The notes beneath the pieces were generated by a model, which ran no database searches, was not told the DNA's origin, and was given only the letters and a program-made list of their open reading frames with translations. A program made the position numbers and the translations under genes. DNA of 64,000 bases from Niastella yeongjuensis (GTDB lineage Bacteria > Bacteroidota > Bacteroidia > Chitinophagales > Chitinophagaceae), in contig NZ_FOCZ01000008.1 in assembly GCF_900110245.1 (NCBI RefSeq), positions 124,001 through 188,000 on the forward strand, written 5' to 3'. The first letter of the stretch is position 1. Every line of letters begins with the position of its first letter. Of the stretch, positions 45,302 to 54,485 are shown piece by piece.

Positions 45302-45688
45302 TTAACCGATAATAACTTTTGTCTCCAATTGCTCTTCCAGCCCATAAATTCCTCCTTCTCTGCCGATCCCTGATTGTTTGAACCCTCCAAAAGGAGCCAA
45401 TGCATCATGGTAAATCGTATTGATAGCCACCCTGCCGGCATTGATCTGTGCGGCAACCTGGTTAGCACGCTCTATATTGGAAGAACTCACATAGGCATGA
45501 AGGCCATAGACGGTATCGTTGGCGATAGAGATAGCTTCTTCTTCAGTTCGATATGTAATGATCGACAGTACAGGACCAAAAATTTCTTCCCGGGCAATCG
45601 TCATGTTATTGGTTACGCCGCAGAAAACTGTTGGATTTACATAATAACCATCCGACAGTCCTTCAGGCCTGCCTAACCCACCGGCGAA
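45302..45688 (-). pseudogene. Aldehyde dehydrogenase, C-terminal remnant
   Basis: The leftward frame encodes [20 protein letters not shown], then [47 protein letters not shown] and [14 protein letters not shown] to a stop at 45302. This is the last about 125 residues of an NAD(P)-dependent aldehyde dehydrogenase. The first about 340 residues, with the nucleotide-binding Rossmann fold, the catalytic Glu and the catalytic Cys, are missing; upstream of about 45690 the open frame no longer resembles the family. The remnant may still be translated from the ATG at 45604 but cannot be active. Confidence 0.85.
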
Positions 45689-45838
45689 AGGAAGGCGATC
45701 TAAAAATGAAACAGCTCGAAAATTTGGGCCGATCTTTAATTTTATGTTAATGGCTGTAGTGGCTGGCTTCAGTTGTTAATTTATTTATTTGCATGCTATG
45801 TAGGTCAACCCAGGAAACAGCCTGATAAAAAATAAAAT

Positions 45839-46402
45839 ATGAAAAAAGTAATTGCAGCAATCAACATGACGATTGACGGGTTTTGTGACCATACCTCAGG
45901 TGTCCCTGACGAAGAGATCCATCAACATTACGCTGACCTGTTGAGAAGTGCCGGCACCGCCTTATATGGCAGGATAACCTATCAGCTTATGGAATTTTGG
46001 CGAACCGTGCTGGAAAATCCCACCGGCGATAAAGCAATGGACGACTTTGCTGTCGCAATAGACAACACCCCAAAGATTGTTTTTTCCCATACACTGAAAA
46101 GCGTAGATTGGAAAAGCGCGAAATTAGCAAGCCAGGACCTTGAGAAAGAAGTTTTGGAACTCAAACAACAATCGGGTAAAGACATTTTTGTGTGCAGTCC
46201 GAGTTTGATTGTAGCTTTAACGAAACTTAATTTAATAGACGAATACCAGCTTTGTGTTCACCCTGTTGTTGCTGGAAGTGGGTTACCGTTATTTAAAAAC
46301 ATCAGCGAAAAAATTACCCTTAAACTCATAAAGACCAAAACGTTTAGCGGTGGTGCAGTTATTCTTTATTATGGGCCGCTAACAAGTACAGCGCAGGCAT
46401 AA
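45839..46402 (+). CDS. Dihydrofolate-reductase-like protein (RibD C-terminal family)
   Basis: This 187-residue protein of the YyaP/YwjB type has the N-terminus KKVIAAINMTIDGFCDHTSG, then AGTALYGRITYQLMEFW, KIVFSHTLKSVDW, GKDIFVCSPSLIVALTKLNL and LCVHPVVAGSGLPLF. These are the conserved blocks of the RibD C-terminal/DHFR-like reductase fold that binds NADPH. Most members of this stand-alone group have no proven substrate. It is cytoplasmic and monocistronic, with a terminator hairpin at 46493-46529. Confidence 0.88.
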   Translation: MKKVIAAINMTIDGFCDHTSGVPDEEIHQHYADLLRSAGTALYGRITYQLMEFWRTVLENPTGDKAMDDFAVAIDNTPKIVFSHTLKSVDWKSAKLASQDLEKEVLELKQQSGKDIFVCSPSLIVALTKLNLIDEYQLCVHPVVAGSGLPLFKNISEKITLKLIKTKTFSGGAVILYYGPLTSTAQA

Positions 46403-46492
46403 AGTTTCCTGTCACAAAGGTGGGATAAGTTATTACTTACATTGGCGTCAGTGCTTGTTACAATTAAGACAAAAGAATTAAGGCAATAAACT

Positions 46493-46529
46493 AAAATACC
46501 TTCAAATCCATAGGGTCTGAAGGTATTTT
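46493..46529. terminator. Bidirectional terminator between convergent genes
   Basis: AAAATACCTTCA pairs perfectly with TGAAGGTATTTT (12 bp). It lies between the rightward reductase (ends 46402) and the leftward desaturase (ends 46587). Confidence 0.85.
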
Positions 46530-46586
46530 GCCAATAAAATTCCAAGATCAACAAGTACGCTAAATGCAAAAACCGGGATAGTGATG

Positions 46587-47348
46587 TTAGTTGGCTTCGG
46601 AAGTTTTTTTTGCTTTATGCTTGTCACCACGTAAAGTAATGATCCGTAGCGATGCCAATAACCGGATTACGGGATAAACGGGATCTACTTCATGCCAGCG
46701 TTTACCAAAGTTAATAGCAGTAGGGCTTTTGTGATGATTATTATGATAGGATTCGCCAAGCATAAGAAAGTCAACGGAAAACAGGTTTTGGGAGGTGTTC
46801 TTTAGTTTGAAATTGGTATACCCATATTTATGGGCAAACCAGTTGATGATAGCGCCATGAAGCGGCCCCATAACAATTACAATAGGTAATAACAGCAACC
46901 ACCAGAGGGATGGGCTTAGCCAAAGAAATAATGCTGTATAACCAAGTATCCAGATTACACGGGAAAAAGTAGAGTGGGCCCATTTATCAAATGCCGGCCA
47001 ATCGGGCAGATTACGAAGAAACTGCTCTTCTACTTCATATTCATTTTTATAGATACTGCTATAGATCTGCCTGGTGCGCACCATCATTTCCAACATATTT
47101 TTTGAATACTCCGGCGAATGGGGGTCTTTTTCGGTATCAGTATAGGCATGGTGCATCCGGTGCATGACAGCATAGGCCCGGGGACTCAGATAAGATGAGC
47201 CTTGTGTCAGGTAAGTAAAAATAAAAAACGCCCTTTCCCAGAATTTATTCATGGTAAATGCCTGGTGAGCGGCATACCTGTGTTGAAAAAAGGTTTGACA
47301 AAAAAGAGAAGAATACCAGATGATAATAAAAATGATCAGCATCCACAT
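46587..47348 (-). CDS. Fatty-acid (acyl-CoA) desaturase
   Basis: This 253-residue membrane di-iron enzyme has the three histidine boxes QHRYAAHQ (near 23), HRMHHAYTD (near 64) and YHNNHHKSP (near 205), as in the stearoyl-CoA desaturase type. Hydrophobic segments lie at the N-terminus (LIIFIIIWYSSLFCQ) and in the middle (WILGYTALFLWLSPSLWWLL). It introduces a double bond into membrane fatty acids, probably at the delta-9 position, using reduced ferredoxin or cytochrome b5-like donors. The length is slightly short but complete for the bacterial group. No partner gene is adjacent. Confidence 0.92.
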   Translation of the reverse strand: MWMLIIFIIIWYSSLFCQTFFQHRYAAHQAFTMNKFWERAFFIFTYLTQGSSYLSPRAYAVMHRMHHAYTDTEKDPHSPEYSKNMLEMMVRTRQIYSSIYKNEYEVEEQFLRNLPDWPAFDKWAHSTFSRVIWILGYTALFLWLSPSLWWLLLLPIVIVMGPLHGAIINWFAHKYGYTNFKLKNTSQNLFSVDFLMLGESYHNNHHKSPTAINFGKRWHEVDPVYPVIRLLASLRIITLRGDKHKAKKTSEAN

Positions 47349-47605
47349 AGTGTTAATTTTTGAAATAGAACATGCGGAAAACTGATTTCATTTCTAAAGC
47401 GCTGATAAGCCGGAGTGAAAATAAAAAAGTAATACACAAAATCTATCGGGGCGCAAGTTACAGCAAATAACGTTAATTAAATTACAATGCGGAACTCATC
47501 TGTGACAGGGCTCATAATACACCCGGTAATTCTGTAATTGTCAGGCCGACCTATCTGCTAAAAGATTATATTGTAGTGACTTTGCGAAAAAAATAATGAA
47601 CTATT

Positions 47606-48955
47606 ATGCGAAAAGAGATGAAATCATCCCGTAGAAAGTTTATAAAAAATATGGCAGGCACTGCAGCTGCGCTGACTGCAGGGAGTATTACCAGCAGTTT
47701 TACGGCCAAAAGTTATCGCAGAATTATCGGGGCTAATGACACGGTTCAAATGGCAGTGATTGGCTGTAATGGCCGGGGAGCAGGTATGGCGGCCATCTTT
47801 GCCAAACAGCCGCTTACCAATGTGGCGTATATGTGCGATGTGGAAGAAAAGGCCCGTCAAAAGGGGATCAATGAGGTTGTAAAAGCTGGAAAGCAGGCCC
47901 CTAAGGGTGAGAATGATTTCCGAAAGATGTTGACTGACAAAAATGTAGATGCTGTTTACATTGCCACGCCCGATCACTGGCATGCACCTGCCTCTATCTT
48001 AAGCTGCGCTGCCGGTAAACACGTGTATTGTGAAAAACCCCTTTCGCACAATCCCCGGGAAGGCGAATTGGCTGTTGCAGCAGCAGCAAAGTATAAACGG
48101 ATTTTCCAGGTGGGTACACAAAGAAGGTCGTGGAAATTGCTTTCTGAAGGTATTGAGCAGTTGCACGCAGGCGCTATTGGGAAGATCTATATGGTCAAAT
48201 GCTGGTATACCAATAACAGGAAATCCATTGGTATAGGTAAACAAACGGCGGTAATGCCCGGACTGGATTACGAGCTTTGGCAGGGCCCTGCTCCCCGCAA
48301 ACCATACCAGGACAACCTGATCCATTATAATTGGCACTGGTTCTGGCATTGGGGCACAGGAGAAGCTTTAAATAATGGTACGCATGAAATTGATGTGGCG
48401 CGTTGGGGGCTGGGACTTGATTATCCGTTAACGGTGAACTCTACCGGAGGCCGCTATTTCTTTACCGATGACTGGCAAACGCCCGATACGCAGCTCATTA
48501 CGTATCAATGTAAGGAGGCGACCGTTTTATGGGAAGGAAGAAGCTGCAGTCCTTACAAGGTGCAGGATGCCGACCGTGGGGTGTTGTTTTATGGTACCAA
48601 AGGTGTAATGCTCACGGGGCATGATGGCTACACCGTTTTTGATGAAAAAGGAAATGTGTTGAAAGAAATAAAATCAAATGCAGTTGTAGATGGTCGTAAT
48701 ACCGCCAGCCCCAATGAAGGACTCGACGCAGTACATATTGACAATTTTTTAAACGCCATCAGGCAGAATACTCCTGTCAATGCAGATGTTACAAAGGGAT
48801 TTAAAAGCACATTATGGGTACAGTTAGGTAATATCGCCCAGCGGGTGGGGCATACCCTCCATATCGACCAGCAGAATGGTCATATTCTGCAAGATAAAGA
48901 GGCGATGAAATTATGGGGGCGCGAGTATGAACCTGGCTGGGAACCGAAGGTATAA
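47606..48955 (+). CDS. Tat-exported Gfo/Idh/MocA-family oxidoreductase
   Basis: This 449-residue protein begins with a twin-arginine signal (MKSSRRKFIKNMAGTAAALT; a start at 47618 is equally possible). The Rossmann motif is seen in QMAVIGCNGRGAGMAA, followed by YIATPDHWHAPASI, the family EKP motif in HVYCEKPLSHN, and HWGTGEALNNGTHEIDVARW in the C-terminal sandwich. These proteins carry a tightly bound NAD(P) cofactor and act on sugars in the periplasm, some through 3-keto intermediates. It heads an operon with a sugar-isomerase-like protein (24 bases), a carboxylesterase and a GH43, which points to breakdown of a glycoside. Confidence 0.92.
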   Translation: MRKEMKSSRRKFIKNMAGTAAALTAGSITSSFTAKSYRRIIGANDTVQMAVIGCNGRGAGMAAIFAKQPLTNVAYMCDVEEKARQKGINEVVKAGKQAPKGENDFRKMLTDKNVDAVYIATPDHWHAPASILSCAAGKHVYCEKPLSHNPREGELAVAAAAKYKRIFQVGTQRRSWKLLSEGIEQLHAGAIGKIYMVKCWYTNNRKSIGIGKQTAVMPGLDYELWQGPAPRKPYQDNLIHYNWHWFWHWGTGEALNNGTHEIDVARWGLGLDYPLTVNSTGGRYFFTDDWQTPDTQLITYQCKEATVLWEGRSCSPYKVQDADRGVLFYGTKGVMLTGHDGYTVFDEKGNVLKEIKSNAVVDGRNTASPNEGLDAVHIDNFLNAIRQNTPVNADVTKGFKSTLWVQLGNIAQRVGHTLHIDQQNGHILQDKEAMKLWGREYEPGWEPKV

Positions 48956-48978
48956 CATGTAAATCGAAAATTATCTAT

Positions 48979-49812
48979 ATGTCATCAAGGAGAAACTTTA
49001 TTCAACTGGCCTCGCTTGGGCTTGCTACTGCTGCCATGCAGGTCCCTTTGGCAGGTATTGCTGCATCCGCAGCGCTGAAAAAGCCCAATTTGTCCCTTGG
49101 TATTGCGGGATATACTTTTTCCAAAATTGAAATGGCGGCTGCAATTACAATGATGAAGCGGCTGGATGTTTCCAATCTGTCCCTGAAAGACGTATATCTC
49201 CCTTTATCAAGCAGTGATGAAAAGATCCGCTCAGTGGTGAGCGAGTTTCAACAAAACGGGATCAACATTTATACTGTGGGGGTGATCTATATGAAGAGCA
49301 AGGAAGCAGTTGATCAGGCATTTGACTATGCAAAGAAAGTGGGGGTGAACATGATCGTTGGCGTACCCACCTACGATCTGCTGGATTATGCAGAAACAAA
49401 AGTAAAATTGCTGAACATCCGTCTTGCCATCCACAATCACGGTCCCGAAGATGAATTATACCCTGGTCCCCAGCAGGTATATGATCGAATCAAAGACCGG
49501 GATCCCCGTATGGGCCTTTGCCTGGACATTGGTCATGCTACCAGGGCGGGGGTAGACCCGGCTCGGGCTGTAAAAGCTTATAAGGACCGGCTTTTTGATC
49601 TTCATATTAAAGACGTGACCGCAAATACCAGGGACGCAAAGACGATAGAGATCGGACGAGGGGTTATTGATTTTGAAGGGTTCATGAAGGCATTACGCCA
49701 GGTGAACTACAAGGGAGTGTGCAGCTTCGAATTTGAAAAGGATATGCAGGACCCCCTGCCGGGACTTGCCGAGTCGATGGGCTTTTTCAAAGGCACAATG
49801 GCTTTGATATAG
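48979..49812 (+). CDS. Exported sugar phosphate isomerase/epimerase-like TIM-barrel protein
   Basis: This 277-residue protein has a Tat-like signal (SSRRNFIQLASLGLATAAMQ). The xylose-isomerase-like TIM barrel shows metal-binding positions in RLAIHNHGPED, GLCLDIGHATRAG, DLHIKDV and CSFEFEKD (His, Asp, His and Glu). Relatives include epimerases and 3-keto-glycoside lyases that work with Gfo/Idh/MocA enzymes; which reaction applies here is not known. The N-terminal barrel strands are slightly shortened relative to the family. Its place 24 bases after the oxidoreductase supports a joint pathway in the periplasm. Confidence 0.88.
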   Translation: MSSRRNFIQLASLGLATAAMQVPLAGIAASAALKKPNLSLGIAGYTFSKIEMAAAITMMKRLDVSNLSLKDVYLPLSSSDEKIRSVVSEFQQNGINIYTVGVIYMKSKEAVDQAFDYAKKVGVNMIVGVPTYDLLDYAETKVKLLNIRLAIHNHGPEDELYPGPQQVYDRIKDRDPRMGLCLDIGHATRAGVDPARAVKAYKDRLFDLHIKDVTANTRDAKTIEIGRGVIDFEGFMKALRQVNYKGVCSFEFEKDMQDPLPGLAESMGFFKGTMALI

Positions 49813-49840
49813 GTAAAACATACGTTTAAAAATAGATTGC

Positions 49841-51445
49841 ATGCCAGAAATTAATCGCCGTACATTCTTACGACAGTCAGCCATTGTAACTTCAGGAATC
49901 GCAGCCAGTGGTCTGATTACAATTCCTTCCTTCGCCTCAGTTACGTTTAATGCCGAATCTCCTGTTGCCACAACTATCTATGGACAAATCCGTGGTTATA
50001 CGGACAATGGTATCAATGTCTTTAAAGGGGTACGATACGGCGCAGATACTTCCAAAAGGCGTTTTATGTCACCGCTTGCTCCAGAAAAATGGAGCGGCAT
50101 TGTAGATGCGGTTGACTATGGCGCATCTTCACCACAGGGAGGCCAGCGGGGAGGAAATATGAGCGAAGACTGTTTATTCCTAAATGTTTTTACTCCTGGT
50201 CTCCGGGATAAAAAAAAGCGCCCTGTACTGTTTTACATACATGGAGGCGCATATTCAGGAGGCTCAGGTTCCAGTCCACTTTATGATGGAGTTCGTCTTT
50301 GTAATCGGGGTGATGTAGTGGTGGTATCGATCAACCACCGGCTAAATGCCTTTGGTTATCTGTATCTCGCCCGTTTCGGTAAAGATGAACTCGCGGATTC
50401 CGGAAATGCAGGTCAACTCGATATTATTATGGCATTAAAATGGGTGCGGGATAATATCGAAGAATTTGGTGGCGATCCCGGGAATATAATGGTATTCGGA
50501 CAATCGGGTGGGGGAGCAAAAATTGCTACTATGATGGCAATGCCTGCTGCAAAAGACTTATTTCAAAAGGCAATAACAATGAGCGGTCAACAGATAACGG
50601 CAAGCGGGCCGTTAAATGCAACATTAAGAGCGCGGGCAATTTTAGATGCATTGAAAATTTCTCCCGAAAGGATAGATGAAATCCGGACAATACCTTTTCA
50701 AAAAATTGTAGAAGTCCTTAACACCAAAGATCCGGTTCTTTCATTTGGCGGCGTGTATTTCGGGCCTGTCCTGGATGAGCGATCATTACTACGGCATCCC
50801 TTTTATCCCGATGCTCCGGCCCAATCATCGCACATTCCAATGATCATTGGAAATACGCATGATGAAACAAAGGCTTTCCTGGGCGGCGATCCGACAAATT
50901 TTACAATGACATGGGAACAAATGCCTGAAAAGCTGATACCCAATATGCGTGTTGATATTCAGCCTGAAATGGTAATAAATGAATATCGGAAATTATACCC
51001 CCAGCTGTCCCCGGGCGACATATTTTTTAAGATCACTACGGCATCGAGATCCTGGCGGGGAGCTATCATTGAAGCTGAAGAACGTGCTAAATCCGGCGCG
51101 CCTACTTATGCTTATCAATTGGACTGGGCAACGCCAAAAGACAATGGAAAGTTCGGGGCTCCTCATGCATCAGATATTCAACTGGTGTTTGACAATATCG
51201 ATAAACCCGGTGCAACGGCCATTGGGCCTCAGGCACAAAAAATGGCTGACATCATGAGCCAGACCTTTATTGCGTTCGCCCGTACCGGTAATCCCAATAA
51301 TAACAGCATACCTAAATGGGAACAATATAAATTGCCGCGGCGACAAACAATGGTGTTTAATGTACCGTCTCATTTGGAAGATGATCCGCGGGGCGCTGAA
51401 AGAAAGATATTTGAGAAGGTGCCTTATATCCAGGCAGGAAGTTGA
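49841..51445 (+). CDS. Tat-exported type B carboxylesterase
   Basis: This 534-residue alpha/beta-hydrolase has a twin-arginine signal (NRRTFLRQSAIVTSGIAASG). It shows the type B pattern: GINVFKGVRYG, SEDCLFLNVFTPG, YIHGGAYSGGSG (oxyanion hole), nucleophile Ser in FGQSGGGAKI, acidic partner near GNTHDETKAFLGGD and His in GAPHASDIQ. Type B carboxylesterases cleave acyl or aryl esters; in a carbohydrate operon it may remove feruloyl or acetyl groups. It follows the isomerase by 28 bases and precedes a GH43, which supports action on an esterified arabinoxylan-like or phenolic glycoside. Confidence 0.92.
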   Translation: MPEINRRTFLRQSAIVTSGIAASGLITIPSFASVTFNAESPVATTIYGQIRGYTDNGINVFKGVRYGADTSKRRFMSPLAPEKWSGIVDAVDYGASSPQGGQRGGNMSEDCLFLNVFTPGLRDKKKRPVLFYIHGGAYSGGSGSSPLYDGVRLCNRGDVVVVSINHRLNAFGYLYLARFGKDELADSGNAGQLDIIMALKWVRDNIEEFGGDPGNIMVFGQSGGGAKIATMMAMPAAKDLFQKAITMSGQQITASGPLNATLRARAILDALKISPERIDEIRTIPFQKIVEVLNTKDPVLSFGGVYFGPVLDERSLLRHPFYPDAPAQSSHIPMIIGNTHDETKAFLGGDPTNFTMTWEQMPEKLIPNMRVDIQPEMVINEYRKLYPQLSPGDIFFKITTASRSWRGAIIEAEERAKSGAPTYAYQLDWATPKDNGKFGAPHASDIQLVFDNIDKPGATAIGPQAQKMADIMSQTFIAFARTGNPNNNSIPKWEQYKLPRRQTMVFNVPSHLEDDPRGAERKIFEKVPYIQAGS

Positions 51446-51472
51446 TTTTCAATTAGACTTAAAAGATATTTG

Positions 51473-52996
51473 ATGATACATTGCTCAAACAAACTCTTTC
51501 ACATTTTATCGCTATCTGCTTTCTTTTTTTTCTTCTTTTCTATAGCTAATGGCCAGTCGACAGTCAAAAAAGATTCTTTTAAGAATCCCATACTTGGCGG
51601 AGATTACCCCGATCCCACCATCATGCGTGATGGAAAGGATTATTACATGACACATTCTGCTTTCGATTATGTGCCCGGTCTTACTGTGTGGCATTCTACA
51701 GACCTTGTGAATTGGGAACCCATCAGCTATGCACTTACCACTTATTTAGGCCCGGGTTGGGCCGCTGATATTTCTAAATATGAAGGCAAATTCTATATTT
51801 ATTTTACAGTTGCCGGAACGGGTCGCAGCAATTATGTGGTGTATGCAGATAGTCCTTACGGACCCTGGAGCAAGCCGATCGATTTAAAAGTAGGGGGGAT
51901 CGATCCTTGTCATATCGTTGATGAAACGGGACAGCGTTGGCTGTTTTTAAGTGGCGGCAACCGGGTAAAATTGTCAAGCGATGGCCTTTCCATCGTTGGA
52001 GCTGTTGAAAAGGTGTACAGCGGCTGGCAATACCCCGAACAATGGGATACAGAAGGGATGTCACTGGAAGGACCCAAACTTAAAAAAATTGGGGCCTATT
52101 ATTACTATCTGAATGCCGAAGGAGGAACTGCAGGTCCTCCCACATCGCATATGGTTGTAGTAGCCCGTTCCAAATCAATCAATGGCCCCTGGGAAAATGC
52201 ACCTAACAATCCGCTAATACACACCTACCAGGCTGCTGACAGATGGTGGTCGAAGGGACATGGTTCACTCATCGATGCTCCGGATGGCAAATGGTGGATT
52301 GTTTATCACGCGTATGAAAACGGTTTTCAAACGCTGGGCAGGCAGACGCTGCTTGAACCGGTTGAAATTACCAGTGATGGATGGCTAAAGGCGCCAACCG
52401 GAACCGGAATAGAAATGCCGTTACGCAAACCCATAATTAATGGAAATCCCATAAACCGATTAGCACGACTGAATGAGTTTCGTATTGGGCTTGACTGGCG
52501 GTTTTACAAAAAGTATGATTCCACGAGAATTTCCGTTAACAAGGATGTGCTCACTTTAAAAGCTCAGGGCGCAACACCTCACGAATCTAATCCGCTGCTC
52601 TTTGTTGCTGATGCGCACAATTACGAGATCAGCGTTAAAATTGAAAAAGATGCTGCTGCTGTGGCAGGAATCGTATTGTTTTACAACGCCGATTTTTATG
52701 TAGGCGCAGGCTTCGACAGCAAACGAACGCTTCGTTGGCGAAAGGCCCAGCAAAGAGGCGGAAGTGAACATAGTGGAAAGAATACGCTGTGGTTGAAAAT
52801 TCATAACAACCACAATATCATAACCGGCTACTATAGCTATGATGGAAAAAACTGGAAAAAAGAAACTTGGGGCATGGACATATCGGGTTATCATCACAAT
52901 ACCCTGTACGATTTTTTGAGTGTGATGCCGGGCCTTTTTGCCTATGGTGATGGAGAAGTGCGATTTAGTGATTTACAGTTTAAACAGCTGGAATAA
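51473..52996 (+). CDS. Glycoside hydrolase family 43 protein
   Basis: The ATG at 51473 is used; the preceding TTG is in frame but not needed. The signal peptide is strongly hydrophobic (AFFFFFFSIANGQ). The GH43 propeller has ILGGDYPDPTIMRDGKDYYM (base Asp), GGIDPCHIVDETG, and GMSLEGPKLKK (acid Glu), then a C-terminal beta-sandwich of about 170 residues (FRIGLDWRFYKKYDS ... YDFLSVMPGLFAYGDGEVRF). It is a clear paralogue of the protein at 14539. Members release arabinose or xylose. It is the last gene of the Gfo/Idh-isomerase-esterase operon and starts 27 bases after the esterase. Confidence 0.92.
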   Translation: MIHCSNKLFHILSLSAFFFFFFSIANGQSTVKKDSFKNPILGGDYPDPTIMRDGKDYYMTHSAFDYVPGLTVWHSTDLVNWEPISYALTTYLGPGWAADISKYEGKFYIYFTVAGTGRSNYVVYADSPYGPWSKPIDLKVGGIDPCHIVDETGQRWLFLSGGNRVKLSSDGLSIVGAVEKVYSGWQYPEQWDTEGMSLEGPKLKKIGAYYYYLNAEGGTAGPPTSHMVVVARSKSINGPWENAPNNPLIHTYQAADRWWSKGHGSLIDAPDGKWWIVYHAYENGFQTLGRQTLLEPVEITSDGWLKAPTGTGIEMPLRKPIINGNPINRLARLNEFRIGLDWRFYKKYDSTRISVNKDVLTLKAQGATPHESNPLLFVADAHNYEISVKIEKDAAAVAGIVLFYNADFYVGAGFDSKRTLRWRKAQQRGGSEHSGKNTLWLKIHNNHNIITGYYSYDGKNWKKETWGMDISGYHHNTLYDFLSVMPGLFAYGDGEVRFSDLQFKQLE

Positions 52997-53013
52997 GGTT
53001 AGGAGTTGTTGGT

Positions 53014-53478
53014 TTATTTGACGTCCAGTAATTCCACATCAAATACTAATATGGAGTTGCCTGGAATGCTGCTGTAATTATCACACCCATAACCCAGGTA
53101 AGGCGGAATGATCAATTTTATCTTTCCTCCCTGTTTGAGAAGGGGAATACCTATTTGCCAGCCTACAATTACATTTCCCAATGGAAAACTTGCTTCTCCT
53201 GAATCGAAGGAAGTATTATTGGTGAATTTACCTGTATAGTTTGCCGTCACAGTTGAATTAATGGTGGGGGTTGCTCCATTGCCCGGCTCAATGATCTGGT
53301 AATACATTCCACTAGCATGTTTGGTAGCTGTAATGCCATTGGCACTAATATAACTCTGCATTTTGGCATCATCTTCCGCTACAGTGGAACATCCGCCGCT
53401 ATCCTTATCTTTCTTACTACTGCATCCTGTCAGCGCCAGGGCCAATATCATACCAGAAACAAGATTAATTAATCGCAT
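53014..53478 (-). CDS. FKBP-type peptidyl-prolyl isomerase lipoprotein
   Basis: This 154-residue protein has a lipoprotein signal (MILALALTGC) and an acidic linker, then a single FKBP domain: GNGATPTINSTVTANYTGKF, FDSGEASFPLGNVIVGWQIG and IPLLKQGGKIKLIIPPYLGY, ending NSILVFDVELLDV. The active-site aromatic and Asp positions look mostly conserved (YTGK, FDSG, VIVGW, LGYG). It probably folds proteins at the membrane, as FKBP lipoproteins encoded near surface-protein genes do. It converges with the GH43 gene with a gap of only 17 bases. Confidence 0.93.
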   Translation of the reverse strand: MRLINLVSGMILALALTGCSSKKDKDSGGCSTVAEDDAKMQSYISANGITATKHASGMYYQIIEPGNGATPTINSTVTANYTGKFTNNTSFDSGEASFPLGNVIVGWQIGIPLLKQGGKIKLIIPPYLGYGCDNYSSIPGNSILVFDVELLDVK

Positions 53479-53637
53479 TTAAATTATTAGTTTGAGCGCA
53501 AATATAATGGAATACGAGGTTCTTGTATAATCTGGGATTTCTCACGATCTGTAACATATTAGCTATTCTTGTGATCTGGCATTGGCGAAAACGTGAGGCG
53601 CAGGTGGGAGGTATGCCTTTCCTTTCAGCTTCACCGG

Positions 53638-53672
53638 ACGGCAGCGAAGAAGGTGTTTCGCTGCCGTTTTTT
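53638..53672 (+). terminator. Strong hairpin with T-run in an intergenic region
   Basis: ACGGCAGCGAA (53638-53648) pairs perfectly with TTCGCTGCCGT (53657-53667) and is followed by TTTTTATTTT, so it is oriented to stop rightward transcription, although no rightward gene ends close by. It may have come with a mobile repeat or stop antisense transcription into the MBL gene. Confidence 0.5.
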
Positions 53673-53697
53673 ATTTTGGTGAAAGTTTCCATTGGTG

Positions 53698-54474
53698 TTA
53701 TACTGTAAGGAACGTTTCTCCATCTGCTGGTACAAAGCATTGTGCGGATAAACCAGCTTCTGCAATTGCTTTTTTGATATCAGCACGGGTTTCACGGCTG
53801 TGGTTGGTATTTTCAAGATGTACCACGTATACCTTCGCTTCGGGCGCATATTTACATACAGTGATTACATCCTTAATATTCATAACAATGGGATGGCCTC
53901 CGCTTTGGTCTAAGTCCATGCGGCCACCGCCTCCGTTTACAATGATGTGTTTGGGATGATAAGTATCTATAGCCTGTTTAACATCATCGCACCAGATGGT
54001 GTCGCCGGCAATGTAAACATCGTTTAATACGTAGCCGGATACAGGTCCTATTTTTTCTGCAATCCCAGGGGCGCCGTGGCGGCCGTTGGTGCGGTGGATG
54101 GTAACGCCATTCCAGGTAGCAGTATCGCCTACAGGCATCGCGTTGGTAAAGCCTTGTTCATTACGTACGGTGGCTTCATCAGCAGGCTGGCAATAAACTG
54201 GCGTATTTTTAGGAAGCAGTTCCTGGGTATGTGGGTCCCAGTGGTCCTGGTGCATATGGGTGACCAGCACCGCATCTGTTTTGGCAACCACTCCTGCCGC
54301 AGTTATTCCTGCTGGCAATGCTACCAGGGGAATGGGAGTTTGATTGGTTGTAAAGGGGATAGGAGGGAACGTGCCGACATCGGCCAGGAATGGGTCTGCC
54401 AGCAGGTTTTTGCCATTGATATGCATCAAGAGCGTTGCATGGCGTATTAATTGTATTTGCATCATAAAATTCAT
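53698..54474 (-). CDS. MBL-fold metallo-hydrolase (UlaG-like)
   Basis: This 258-residue metallo-beta-lactamase-fold protein has the metal motif LVTHMHQDHWD, further ligands at NGRHGAPG and VYIAGDTIW, and a C-terminal VVHLENTNHSRETR. This resembles the UlaG/YtkL group of MBL hydrolases (RomA-like, phosphodiester or lactone substrates). There is no signal peptide; three near ATG codons (54474, 54465, 54462) are possible starts. It is divergent from an HxlR-type regulator at 54561, and the intergenic region holds tandem repeats that probably bind that regulator. Confidence 0.88.
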   Translation of the reverse strand: MNFMMQIQLIRHATLLMHINGKNLLADPFLADVGTFPPIPFTTNQTPIPLVALPAGITAAGVVAKTDAVLVTHMHQDHWDPHTQELLPKNTPVYCQPADEATVRNEQGFTNAMPVGDTATWNGVTIHRTNGRHGAPGIAEKIGPVSGYVLNDVYIAGDTIWCDDVKQAIDTYHPKHIIVNGGGGRMDLDQSGGHPIVMNIKDVITVCKYAPEAKVYVVHLENTNHSRETRADIKKAIAEAGLSAQCFVPADGETFLTV

Positions 54475-54485
54475 TTAATTTTGTT

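Noticed and set aside
53465-53740. Leftward frame (PSSLPSGEAERKG)
   Set aside because: It overlaps both the FKBP start and the MBL end, and the protein-like part is a reading of an intergenic hairpin region.
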